64,000 bases of DNA from Neelides folsomi (Eukaryota > Arthropoda > Collembola > Neelipleona > Neelidae), in the NCBI GenBank assembly GCA_034687125.1, contig JAQGBZ010000115.1:111703-175702 (forward strand), given 5' to 3'. Numbering within the stretch: the stretch's first letter is position 1; the number at the start of each line of letters is the position of its first letter. Below, piece after piece: positions 1 to 21,631 of the stretch. The position numbers and the translations under genes were made by a program. The notes beneath the pieces were generated by a model. It saw nothing but the letters and a program-made list of their open reading frames with translations. It made no database searches and was not told the DNA's origin.

Positions 1-582
1 ACATCAGAAACTAAATTTTGCCAAATTGATGATTTAAAACTCATGTAGGATGTTAACATGTTAACTTCACTTACTTTTAGGTAGGTAGGTATAGTAACAT
101 ATAGTACATGTGTATTATATAAATATTCTTATAATAAAAATACATAATAACTACCTATATTCGATGGGTAAAATATGGCTATAATGTTTATTTATAATAG
201 ACAATTAAATTTTAGATCAATAATTAAAGTAATTTTGATTAATTAGCCAAATATTGGATTCATACAATACACAGATCCTTAGTTTCATTAGAATGGTTGA
301 TAAAATCGTGTAAACTTCTATATTGTTATACTCTTATATATATATTTAATGCATTTTGCAAAAATTATTTTTAAATTTTCAGAAATTGTTAATTTTTCTC
401 ATTTTAATAAATTTAATTCATAATAATAAATTTTTATTATCAAATAAATTTAAAATAGATTATTAAGGTCACAATAACGAACTCGAAATACTTAATATTT
501 ACAAATAACTATTTCGCATGTATTTTACATATTACGAATATTATTGTGAATGATATTTATTTTTAAAAATTAATTCTAAAAA
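1..582. other. AT-rich intergenic sequence
   Basis: No gene is visible. The stretch is strongly AT-rich with short low-complexity runs, including a TA run near 331-346. It precedes the chemoreceptor-like gene and should contain its promoter, but no convincing core-promoter motif was singled out. Confidence 0.6.
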
Positions 583-1944
583 ATGTTACACAAACAAACA
601 ATTAGAGTTTTGCAAATCCATTATACAAATCTAGTAAATCTTGGAACATTACCTGTTGAAATTATAAAATGTAAAAATGTAAACTTGAAGATTATAAGTA
701 AAAGTAAAAATATGCGTAAGTCAGTCATATTGATCCTTCAAATCTTACACAACTTTATTTATGCTTCTTATTTAATTTATAAACTGTTTATTACGACTAT
801 CGTTTACCCAACTGAGTTTAACATTGAAATTGGAATCCATGTTATTTTTTTAATTCTAAGTTTAACATGTTTTTTGGCAAGTATTGTAATGTCATTAAAT
901 TTAAATCATATTATAAATTGCTTAAATCAATTTATAATTTTTAAATCGACAAATTTTAGTATGTTATATAATAAATACAATGAAACTAAATATTACTAAA
1001 ACTAAATAGTATTACTAATATTAATTTAATGAACATTTTCAAATTTAATTTAATTTAAGTTTATTCATTTTATGAACTTTCAATTACAGCTAATATAAAC
1101 CCTAAAATTAGCATTGAAGAACTTTATGTAATTGTGCTCATTCCTTGGAGTCTTTTATTTCTACTAATTGATTTTACTATGTGTTGGTTTAGTCCAAATT
1201 TATCTTTCTGTTTTGACTTTGGTCTTGGGAATTCAAACATATTTTTTGTTTCATTATTTCCTTATGTTTTAAAAATATTTTCAATAATTCATACACATGC
1301 CGTTTTAGTCACTTGTATTAATTTTACCATTCTTTCATCAACTTCAATTTACAATTCAATTTCTTGGTTGAAGTAATTAATTAATTTGTGTTAACTATGC
1401 TAATGTTTCTATGATTAAAAATACAATTCTTAAACTCCGATATAATGTAACAACTAATTATGATTTTTATAGCCAGACTAATGCTGATAAAATGGAATAT
1501 TTAATTAAAAACAGAAAACTATATATGAAACTTCAACTTCTGTTAAAGAATTACGATGAATCTATGAAATATATATTTCCAATGTGTAAACTATTTGGAG
1601 TGGCGTTAACATTAATTGGAGCTTACGGTCTTGCTTTCCATCGCGATAGTTCTTCATTATTAGATTTAATAATTTACTTTACATGTTCAACATCTCCTCC
1701 GCTTTTGCTTTTTTTCATTTATTATAAATGGTCAAAGAACTATTCCACCTCTTGTAAATTTATTAATTTGAAATATTTCGACATAAATGCAATCAATTTC
1801 AGACGAATTCGTCGGGTATTTAAAAGTTTAAAACCTTTAGAAATAAAGATGATGGGGTTGTATCCGATTAAAACTAACACTGCAGTCAATATATTATTTT
1901 TGTTATTTTATTTTACAGTTAAATTTTTAATTTTGCTTAAATGA
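583..1944 (+). CDS. Gustatory-receptor-like seven-transmembrane chemoreceptor
   Basis: Three exons join in phase: 583-958, 1090-1372 and 1473-1944, giving about 376 residues. The introns (131 and 100 bp) have GT-AG ends. The product is very hydrophobic, with several Leu/Ile/Phe-rich membrane segments. It ends in a short charged loop followed by a final membrane helix, the layout of arthropod gustatory receptors, where the C-terminal helix is the best conserved part. Such receptors are ligand-gated cation channels of sensory neurons; no ligand can be proposed. The first ATG of the open frame was taken as start. A related but broken copy lies at 40719-41515. Family assignment rests on architecture and the similarity between these two loci, because the family diverges too fast for firm recognition by eye. 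Confidence 0.6.
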
Positions 1945-2153
1945 TTGATTTTATGATACAAATACAAAAATATATATTAATTTACAAAAGTATAATAATC
2001 TTATAAGTCGATGATTAATTAAATTATAAAATAAATTATAAAAGAAGACTAAATCTATAAGATTTAGTTACTTATAAAATTGTTATTCGTTTAAATTCCT
2101 AATTATTATAGATATGAAGTAATAAAGGAATAAATTAGTTTGGAAAGAAATAA

Positions 2154-2729
2154 CTAACGAGCAGATATGCTGCAACCAACACCTCTGTCGAAAGAGATTT
2201 TCGGTTCCTTGTCTTCGTTCTCCAATGGTTCCTCTGCTTTCTTCTCCGGATTTTCCTTCTCTTCCTGAACGGATTCCTCATCTGGCTCAAGCGTTTTCTG
2301 CTCTTCCTCCTCCTTCTTTTCCTCATCAGCTTCCGCCTCCACGACGTTGATCCATCCACGCTTCAATTAACAAATAAATAAAACCTCATATTATAAAATC
2401 CACAATTTCACCATTAATGCCTACAATTTATTATAAAATAGCTTCAACTATGAAATATGACATTTATCTCTTTAATCTTTTAAATGAATGAATTAATGAC
2501 TTACCGATTTCATCCAATGAATATTGAAGACCAACCCAATTTCTCCTTTGAAATTTGGCAGATTTGAGTAGACTGGAATAAACTCCCACGGTGAAGGAGG
2601 AACATCCCAGCGCTGATCCTCATTGTCCACCGATCCTGGAGGGCCAAAACAAGTAGGTCGACCGCGCTCGTGAGGAACTCTATCCTTGTAGAATCTAACT
2701 GGTCTTCTGAAGTTCATCTTATTAACCAA
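2154..2729 (-). CDS. Unrecognised small protein with acidic Glu/Lys-rich C-terminus
   Basis: Two exons on the minus strand, 2505-2729 and 2154-2360, join in phase 0 across a GT-AG intron of 144 bp. The product is about 143 residues from the first ATG, or 139 from the second Met, which looks as good. The N-terminal half is basic and Pro/Trp-rich, with the pieces NFRRPVRFYKDR and WDVPPSPWEFIP, and looks like a conserved motif. The C-terminal half (about residues 80-130) is a highly charged Glu/Lys/Pro tract, probably disordered, followed by a short neutral end. There is no signal peptide or membrane segment. I do not recognise the family. The gene is divergent from pecanex, so the two may share an upstream region. 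Confidence 0.55.
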
Positions 2730-3525
2730 AATATAAATTAAGACAATTTAAACTTAAAAACAATTAAAAATTAATTAAAAATCGGAGCTCTTCCAGCTCT
2801 TAAGAAAATTCTGGTCAATTTATAAAATTGAGGTCTACATGCGCTGTGAGATTTGTTTGTTAGTGTGATGATTCATTAACATTACTATTCTTTAAACATT
2901 GATTAAGAATGCTTAATTATGTAACGTTATTCTTGTTTATAGAATATCATGCATGGATTGGAATATATGGGATATGCATATGGGAATAGAAGGTTGCGTT
3001 GTATGTTCCAATGTATTTTGCCCCATCTTTCGAATGTTTTCATTTCTCCATCTCCTTTGGCTCATTTTACAAATCCTCGTCTTCTCTTCACTCCATTTCA
3101 CTCTTTTTCGCAAAGATGAGTTCCCATTTAAGATCAGACTTAAATGACTTTCAGTTTCCATAAACTGCCCCTTCTCCACTCCCACAATTAGTTAACCGTG
3201 CTAACTTCTGCTTCCTCAACTCAACCATTCATTTTCAATCCGAAATATTACCCCATATCCAAAATGATCCCGAACAGATTTGACGGAACGGAAGTTCAAG
3301 TTCAGATCAAATCTCTGACATGATGGGAAATTCAAGTAATTGTCATACATTTTATTGACATTAATTTTCATGTAATATTTTATCAAGTATTGATTTAAAA
3401 GTAGCAATTAAAACTTTCATGAACTGGGAGTTCGGAACTGTTGGATTCAATTTTAATATTTCATTTAACGATAAATTGTTTTTTAATTGTAGGGAATTGA
3501 GAGTTGATTGAGGTCGGAGGTTGAG
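2730..3525. other. Intergenic region between divergent genes, with possible pecanex 5' leader
   Basis: This separates the minus-strand acidic-protein gene from pecanex. Short open stretches on both strands around 2940-3400 have no family resemblance and look fortuitous. A polypyrimidine-AG acceptor ends at 3492, just upstream of the pecanex ATG. A non-coding first exon of pecanex may therefore lie in this region, but its position was not determined. Confidence 0.45.
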
Positions 3526-13199
<9,674 letters not shown>

Positions 13200-14240
13200 G
13201 AAATCTTGTTTAAATTAAAATATCTCTACTTGGTGTACCTTTGTCTGTGATCAGATTTCCTCAAGTCATATTCTATTTAATCTTGCATGCTTCGTGGAGT
13301 AAAATTAAAAGGATAACAGATTCAGCTAATTATAAATTAAATTCTTACATTCAATTGTTTATGTAAAAGGAATGGAAATGTCACCATTTATTCACAATGT
13401 AAATTAATTTATCATTTAATTATTTATACTTAAACTTGAATGAAAACCATTTGATTAGTCTTTATTGAAAACTGTTTAAAAGTCTAAGAGCCAAATTCTA
13501 CTTTGATACAAATAATATTTATTTATTTCTTATTCTGTGTTTGAATTTGATTCGAATGCATTAAATATTTAATAAATATAATTTATGGTAACACAATACT
13601 TAAAGTTTAATTTTAATTCATACTTGTACTTAATTGTATTTATGTCATTTAATTAAATAAGTGAGTTTATTTACAATAATACTTAATTTATTATTATAGT
13701 CATGAAATAGGGATGCTTCTCTGGTTTTGAAGCAAATGTTGACCAGCCGATTTTGTGCCATATTTACTTATTTGTTTCATTTTTACTTTAATATCGAGAG
13801 TTGTATTTATATTAAGGACAGAAGTTTAAGAGTTTGGAAAATAAAGAAATAAATATTTATCTCATTTTACACGATAAATAATATTTGTACTTTTATTATA
13901 TTAATAATATTTATCATAATATGCGAATGATAGAACCTTGGAATTGTTTTTAATTAAAGTTTTAAAATATTTTCGTGATTTCATTCTTGCGTAAATGTGA
14001 AATAAATAAGTTATATATTGTGCTTAAAATAAATTCGCAGTGATATGAAGATTAAAGGATTGGGCGAGATAAATTGAAAGTCAAATGCTTTGATGATTTT
14101 GATTTTGAATGTAAATAATATTCAAAAGAGAATCCCAACAATTGAAAAATCCATCCATCAAATTTAAAGCTGAATAGCTGACATTAATTTAACCCCTTTT
14201 GATGTACAGACGAAATTATTTGCGCAAGCAAATTTCCAGT

Positions 14241-14337
14241 ATACTACTCACGGTCATGGGAGTTGAGAAAATCTCTGGTTTTCCTGGAAGGTAGTCAAAC
14301 CAGAGATTTTCGCAACTCCCATGGCCCCGAGTAGTAT
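14241..14337. repeat. Imperfect hairpin-forming inverted repeat
   Basis: The two arms, about 40 bases each, start with atactactc and end with gagtagtat. They pair with only a few mismatches around a short loop near 14281-14297. The arms are more GC-rich than the surroundings. It is a probable small foldback element upstream of the SGNH hydrolase promoter. Confidence 0.7.
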
Positions 14338-14390
14338 TAACAAATGGGTACATTAAGAAAGATTAACAGATTTAATTGTTATGCGATTGA

Positions 14391-14398
14391 TATAAAAA
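14391..14398 (+). promoter_or_regulatory. TATA box of the SGNH hydrolase gene
   Basis: A tataaaaa motif sits about 90 bases before the start codon. That fits transcription starting about 30 bases downstream and a short 5' leader. The AT-rich background makes any single TATA match weak, but position and context fit. Confidence 0.45.
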
Positions 14399-14482
14399 AG
14401 GTTATTTGTTTTAGCTGAAAGCACAATCGAAAGCGTTTAACTAAACTGAAAATATTACTTAAATAAAATAAATAATTTCAAA

Positions 14483-15264
14483 ATGTTTGGACTTTTAACA
14501 ATTAGTTTATTTTCTCTTATTTTGGGAATTTCAGGATCACCATTTTCAAGACCATTTCAATCTGATAAAGTCGGTAATTTAAAAAATCAATAATTCCAAA
14601 AACATCATTTTTATTGGTATAGAATATTTAATTTTAAAAGCAATGATAGACAATTATCGATTCACAAGAACTAAACTTTAATATTAAATTAACTTTTATA
14701 ATAAAAATTAAAACAATTATAGTTTGGCTCGGAGATTCTTTAACTTCCCAATGGATATCGGGCACCGGTCTACCAATTTGGCAAGAACATTATGCGAACA
14801 TTTCAGTCAACACGGCCGTTTCCGGTCACACAACAACTCAAGTCCTTGGGAGAATTCTGAATGACAAAGTTCTCCAAGGATTGAACTCAGACGTGGCAGT
14901 TTTAATGTGCGGAGGAAACGACATTAAAAATGGGCGCCCACCCACAGAAGCAATTTTCAACCTTCTCCGAATCATCGGATTTGTCCAACAAGAACTCCCA
15001 GGAATTAAAATCCTCCTTTTGGGACTTATGCCCGCCGATGTTCCGGACATCATCAAAGACTTTGGTCGACATGTCAATCGAGAAATTTCTCAATATGAAA
15101 ACGGTGTTGACATTTTTTATCTTGATATGATTTACGAGTTCTCGGACGGAGATTTGATTTATCCTGAGCTTTATTTGGATGACGGAATTCATCTCACAAG
15201 AGCTGGATATGAAATGTGGCAAAGAACAATGGAACCGCTATTCCAAAAATTAATTAATTTGTAA
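14483..15264 (+). CDS. Secreted SGNH/GDSL-type hydrolase
   Basis: Two exons, 14483-14573 and 14723-15264, encode 210 residues. The first 18 or so form a signal peptide (MFGLLTISLFSLILGISG). The four SGNH blocks are present in order: GDS with the nucleophile Ser36, the oxyanion Gly65 in a VSGHTT context, GGND with Asn96, and DGIH with Asp184 and His187. This is the catalytic set of small esterases and lipases of the GDSL family, related in layout to PAF-acetylhydrolase beta-like and bacterial TesA-like enzymes. The length fits a single compact domain with no other module. The substrate cannot be told from sequence. The protein should be exported and active as an ester hydrolase. Confidence 0.88.
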
Positions 15265-17140
15265 TTGCCATTTTAATTCAAGAAGGACTCAGTTTCTTAT
15301 ATGAGATTTATAGGACCATTTGATAGAACTTTTAATTCTACATTTATAGAATCCAAATTATTTTTGAATATGTTTGAAATTGCTCTATTTAAAATATTAA
15401 TTAACCATAATTTAAAAAATTGTTATCGCTGATTGTAAACCACAAGTAGATTAAAGTAACATAAATCAAAAATATGGTACTTTACTAATTTCGGTCATTA
15501 ATTAACATATGGTAAAATAAGTATAAATAAATTACTAGTCAGAAGTATAAGAAATTAAAAAACAGAAATGTGATAAATATGAGGAAACAAATAAAAAAAT
15601 CTTAACAATTATCATTATCATTTATGGAGGAAATCGATCCGAAAAAACTATAGTTAGTTAATATTTAACTCTTTTATAGTTTATCACCAATTAATCACCA
15701 ATTTATGAACATTGTATGGTACATGAATAAAATAATTACGTTGTTTAATGTTATTTGCAGTTTTGCATCACACGACATTGGCACAGAGGTCATTTTTATA
15801 AGAGAAAGATAGGAGATCATTGTACATATGTACAATTGTACAATTCTATAAATTCTGTTAATTTATTTAGTTAATGTGTCAACGTGTCAGAAAGGTGTTT
15901 GTAATATGTGATAGGATTTCTAATTGAGCATTGGAAGATAAACGCTCATAATCTGTATTGTTTTGTATAGACAGGAACCGTCTGCCACCTTGAACTTCAA
16001 TTTCAGTATTATTCATTTTTAATGATCACTTTCATTTCATTAGATTGACAATTATCAATAATTCACTCCTGACATAATTTATCAATTATGATTTCCATTA
16101 TTTCATCATTTCCCTTGTAGAAAATTGGAGATTATTTGGGAAATTGTGTCAAGATTGAAGCTGAAATTGAATCAGTTTATTTTGAGCATTTAATTAATTT
16201 CCACTCCAAGGAATTAAATTCTGCTGTCTAATTACAAAGAAATCACAATGAGAGAAAAGGAAGAATTTTTAAATGCCAAGTGAGAAAAACAAAATTTAAA
16301 AACAGCTATACGCTATACTGATAACTTGCTTTTATAATATAACCGGCATTTAAATTTAATTTTCGATAAAAATTCGATATCATACATTATTTTTTGCCAC
16401 TTTTGAAATAATAAAAATGTCGTAATAATGTACCAACTTGAGCCAATTCTATATTAAACGAATTAAATGACGAAGGCAGACAATTTATTAAATATTCACC
16501 CTATTACAATTGTTAGTTATATCCAGATGCTTAGTTTATTTCAATATACTATTTATATGATTTAATCCAGACAAGATTCATCCTTCCCATTTTCATCCAT
16601 TCTTTCCACACACATGGAGAATTCCACAATTCCTGCCGTTGCTCTGATTTTCTTGTCACCTCGCTCTCAATCACTTCAATGTTATTCATTCCCAAAACTA
16701 TTTAAACAAATGTCTTCCCTTTTTACCATTTCTCCTCCTTATCATATCAAATTGCCAAATAAAAAAAGATTTGTCCAAACTTATCTCTTTATTTATTTAA
16801 GAAACATCAAAGATATGCACAGCGAATGAACACAAAAATTGTGTCAAAAACCATTAAATTATACAAATAACTAAATTAAATTGTACAAACCATTAGGTGA
16901 AAATGTGGGTGAAAAGATTGCAATTCAACATACGAGTTTTAAAAACAATAAATATTTTTGAATTTTATATTTATTTAAATAAATATAATTTTAACTTTTA
17001 AGATCAATTAAAGGATACTTTAAGAATTTTTTATAGTATTACATAAAAGCATTGGCTGTGTATTTAGCTTACAAATTAATTTAATGATTAAATGTAAAAT
17101 TGTAATATATAATTTAATGTTTCTTTTTTGTAATTTGAAG
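15265..17140. other. Intergenic AT-rich region
   Basis: About 1.9 kb without a recognised gene. A short open stretch near 16614-16829 has no signal peptide, domain or splice partners and is treated as chance. The right end should contain the first exon and promoter of the neprilysin gene, which were not located. Confidence 0.5.
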
Positions 17141-20100
17141 GGGCTTTAAAGCAAAGCAATGGATTTTATCAACAGAGAAACTTTTGGTCATTTTTGGTTT
17201 GTTCTTCGTTTGTTCCCTCCACGTGGCAAACGCACGTTCAACTGATGGATTGAGTGAGAAACAAAGAGAGCTTTTGGATGAAATAAAAACTCTGCGACCA
17301 AACGCTCCTGAAGTGAAAGGACTTGCAAGAAACGATGTTTGCTATACTGAAGCATGTATTGAAACTTGTAAGTTCAAATACCTTTAAAAGCCAACAGACT
17401 CATTTAAATAACATTTTATTAAACGATAAAAGTTTAACTCCATAGATCAAATCTTAAACATCTATTTTATTTGCATTTTATTGAAAAATTTTAATATATT
17501 TTAAGCCTTATGTTTTTCTAGCAATTGAAATGATCAAAGCCATCAATTTCTCTGTGAATCCTTGCCACAACTTTTATGAATTTGCTTGTGGAACTTGGAT
17601 CACAAACAATCCAATTCCTCCGTCTCAATCTCGATGGGGAAGATTTAATCTTTTGAGAGATCAAGTCAACAGAGTCACACAAGGTCTCATATTACAACTT
17701 ATTAAAATTTTGTCACTACAATTTTCACACAATTTTACTTTGTAAAATGCTAAATCACGATAACAATATTAAAATGAATTTTTAGAAATATTGAATGATC
17801 CTACTGATGATGCGGATGCGAAACCGGTTAACCAAGTCAAGACTTTTTATAAAGGATGCATTGATTCTGGTAAAAAAATTAATATTCATATCCGTAACAT
17901 GTTAATCGATTGAATTATCACATATTCAGTAATATTCTATTGATCATATTCTAAGTCGATAAACTTTAAGCTAAAACTAACAATTCAAAAGTAATTATGG
18001 CTTGATAATAAAATCATTTTTAAATAAAACTTCGGCAGCACAACAAGAAACTGTTGGCGTTGAACCACTGTTAGCTTTAATTGAATCTCACAATGGATGG
18101 CCAGCCCTTGACGGACCTTCTTGGGACGAAGCGGATTTTGATTGGGTCAAATTAATCGGAGATATTCGGAGAGTCGATTTGCAAAATATTCTTCTTCAAG
18201 TTTATGTTGACCAAGATTTGAAAAGCGCAGAAACAATTGCAATTTATGTAAGGGACTTATCTTTTGGCATCTTTAATTCTAATATTGAATTAATTCTTTT
18301 TAAAATACAAACATTTAAAATATCTAGTAATCAAATTTTCATTTAATTGTTTTTAATTTCAGTTGGACCAACCAGCGCTTTTCCTCTCACGTTTGATGTT
18401 AGTCGAATCAGACAAATTCCCCGCACAAATGAAGGCCTATGAAGATTTCTTTACCGGAGTTGTGATGGAACTTGCCAGAACGGCTTCAAAGCCAGTCGTA
18501 GAAGCCGAAGTTCGCGCTCAAGCCAAAGCAATCATCGCTTTTGAATCAGAATTGGCAGGTTTTACATCTCCACCTGAAGAACGGCGTGATTATGATCGAA
18601 TGTACAATGAAAAATTCCTCGCTGCATATTCAACTGAACATCCAACTGTACCTTTTCAATTTTAAAAATAAGGAAATTCTCCTTTTTAATCAATTAAATA
18701 AATATAACTAAATAATTACAACGATCAAAAAATTAATAAAAAATCTTAAATATTTAATTTTACAGCTAGAATTAAAAAAATTGTACGACACGGTTTTCTC
18801 AACTTCCGGTGAAACAATTGGAGCCAACGAGCGGATCATCGTCCATGAAGTAAATTACGTGACAGAGTTTGAAGGACTTTTGGCCAGAACTGATAAAAAA
18901 GTTCTTGCCAATTACATTATGTGGAGACTTATTGCTGGAATCGTGTCACTCACAAATCAACAAATGAGAGATATCAATTTTGAATTTACAAAAGTTCTCA
19001 CTGGAGCTTCAGAGCCGCCATCAAGGTTTTTAATTAATTTTAAATGCATTTTAACTTAAATCTTTAATATTTAATTTATTTATTTAAACCGGGTAGCTTA
19101 AAGCTATGAATTATTAATTTATGCTGTTTTTAAAATGTCTAGAGGTGAAAGTTGTGCAAATCAAGCAAATGATGTTTTTGGAATGGCCGTTGGAGTTAAA
19201 TATCTTCAAAAATCAAATTTTGATCAAGAAGCTAAAGATGAAGTAAAAATTAATTAAATTTCAAATTATAATTTAAATCAATAGTATATTAGGTTGTAAG
19301 TTTCGTCTTATAATTTTGCTTAAAGATGGATCGAATGGTTGTTAAAATCCGTGGAGCTTTCCATGCAATTTTGGAAGAAACTGATTGGATGCAGCAAGAA
19401 ACAAAGACGCGGGCTTATTCAAAGGCTGAAAAAATGAGAAGTTTTATGGCATTCCCAGAATGGCTCAACAACAAACAAGATCTGGAAAATTATTTTGGAG
19501 GAGTAATTGATTGTCATTAAACATTGAATTATTTCTTTTATTGAAATATTTTACACTTTATAAACATTTTTTGATTTTTAGCTTGAAGTGACGGAAGGAG
19601 AATATTTTAATACTTATAGACAAATGAGTCACTGGTTAGGAGACAAAAATTTAAAAACCCTTCGTGAACCAACAGACCGCGAAGAGTAAGAGAAAACATT
19701 TTAAAAAATAATATTTAAATCATATCATTTTATTCACTTTTTTTTATTAATTTGGTAATTTGTTAGATGGTTGACTTATCCAGGAGTTGTGAACGCTTTT
19801 TATTCACCAACTCAAAATTCAATCAGTAAATTTGACCAACATTGAGATTTACTATATAACTAATTTAAGGGCAATTTTTAATTCTATTTATCATTTCGTA
19901 TAGCTTTTCCAGCTGGAATTCTTCAAGTTCCGTTTTTTGAAAAACAGCGCCCCAAGTTTGTTAATTATGGTTAGAAAAATCTATTTTCACATTAGTATCC
20001 TATTCCAAAACTGGTATACTACACCTTTAAAATCAAACCCGATTATTTTAATAATATGACAACAATGATTTTTCTCTACCATATACCATATTATTTAACC

Positions 20101-21454
20101 CTTGAGAGGGTTAATTGTGTGAATTTGCCTCGTTGTCAATATTATAAATATTCCTATCCTAATGATAATTTAAACTATATTTGTAAAATGAATATTTTAT
20201 TGGAAATAAATATTGCACGGGGAAGATGATGGCCTTGATGTTAAAGGACTCTTCACCTTCCACCGCAATGAGTGTATGATTTAGTCGCGAATAATTTGTA
20301 GATATCTCTTATTAAATTGCCAATTGTGAGTTCGGGAGTTAGATGTTTTACTCCGAAAGATCTTTTCCAACTGGAGCTCTTCCTCGCTCTTGAATACTTT
20401 TACTATTTAATTTGTGAGTCATCGGGATGGATTGTCGTTGAGATCAGCTCACATGAGGTCGTGGAAATGGAACGATTAATGTTTCTCACGTTATTGATAT
20501 TTGCTGACGGGCGATCTCGCGGCCCGTTACAATATCTTACCTTATCTTATAATTTATTTTTTTTATTTGAATTAATAGGAGGAATTGGATTGGTCATTGG
20601 GCATGAAATTACTCATGGGTATGTTTAATAAATTTATTTTTAATCTTATTAATAAACAAACCCAAATATGTAATTCAGTAATAAAAATGGCCAATACAAT
20701 TTATTAATTTCAGATTTGACAACTCTGGTATAAAATAAACATTTGGAAATTATATTTTAATAATACTTTATTAATTTTGACACTAATATTACAATCATGA
20801 CTTTTATGCTAAATTAACAAAATAGGAAGACAATTTGACGAGATCGGAAATGCTCAAGATTGGTGGGATCCCGAAACGGCTGAGCAATACAAAGCCAAAG
20901 CTAAATGCATCATTGACCAATATTCAGATTTCCATTTCCCTGAAGTTGATCGCAACGTAAATGGCGTCATCACCCAAGGAGAAAACATCGCTGACAATGG
21001 AGGAATTCGCCAAGCATGGAGAGCTTACAAACAATACGAAAGTGAAAATGGAGCAGAAGGAAAACTCCCAGGATTGGAAGAGTACTCAACGGAACAACTC
21101 TTTTACGTTGGATTTGCACAAGTAAAATTTTAAATAATTTAATTCTTAATAAACGTATAACAAGTAACGTACCAAGCACCAATAACAAAATATCCAATTC
21201 CGTACAATCAAATCAAAACTATGAATTATTAAATTATTTTAAAATTATTCAAACGCTTTTTCTAGGTTTGGTGTGAAGGAGCGACGAATGCGGCTTTGGA
21301 ATCTCAATTGATCAACGGCCCTCATACACCTCCAAGATATCGGGTCATTGGGCCACTTAGAAATTCTGTCCAATTTGCTGAAGCCTACAGTTGTCCGGAA
21401 GGTTCCTACATGAACCCGACAGAGGCCGAATTCAAAAAATGCATTCTTTGGTGA
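17141..21454 (+). CDS. Neprilysin-like M13 zinc metallopeptidase, probably secreted (start exon not located)
   Basis: Fifteen in-phase exons are visible: 17141-17367, 17522-17683, 17786-17869, 18039-18247, 18363-18647, 18766-19025, 19143-19242, 19326-19502, 19582-19685, 19767-19825, 19904-19969, 20579-20618, 20714-20727, 20826-21121, 21266-21454, giving about 757 residues. The frame near 17142-17240 has no ATG but encodes a hydrophobic segment (LLVIFGLFFVCSL) typical of a signal peptide. The ATG may be split across an upstream splice junction. Family marks include the Cys-rich start with NPCHNFYEFACGTW, the zinc site HEITH near residue 590, the third ligand in GENIADNGG near 650, and the C-terminal CILW. 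Members cut small peptides outside the cell. Catalytic residues are intact. A 14-base micro-exon encodes part of the HGFDNSG stretch. Confidence 0.93.
20331..20470 (+). pseudogene. Possible decayed copy of neprilysin exons inside a neprilysin intron
   Basis: Within the 609-bp intron 19970-20578, bases around 20363-20383 read cttttccaactggagctctt, close to the start of exon 11. Bases around 20431-20470 weakly resemble the zinc-site exon. Stops interrupt every frame. It could be a degenerate partial duplication; chance similarity cannot be excluded. Confidence 0.25.
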
Positions 21455-21631
21455 TGACAGTTAAAATTCAGAATTTTCTTTGAGAAAATTGTTTTAAGAA
21501 AGTTTTGCTTTAATTTATTATAATAATGATGAAATTGTTCAAATTGAAATAAATTTAATTTTCCGGTGATTTCATTCATATTAAGATTCGTTTTCTTGTC
21601 ATATAGAAATCTTATCATATAATTTTATGTA

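Larger units (their letters stand above)
13200..14482. other. Intergenic region after pecanex
   Basis: AT-rich sequence with no coding potential recognised. The first few hundred bases are presumably the pecanex 3' UTR. It also holds the hairpin at 14241-14337 and the promoter of the SGNH hydrolase gene. Confidence 0.55.

Noticed and set aside
2937-3407. Overlapping short open stretches on both strands upstream of pecanex
   Set aside because: No family resemblance, no signal peptide and no consistent splice partners; probably 5' leader or intergenic sequence.
16614-16829. Open stretch of about 70 codons in the 15.3-17.1 kb gap
   Set aside because: Composition is low-complexity with no domain or neighbouring exons; likely chance.
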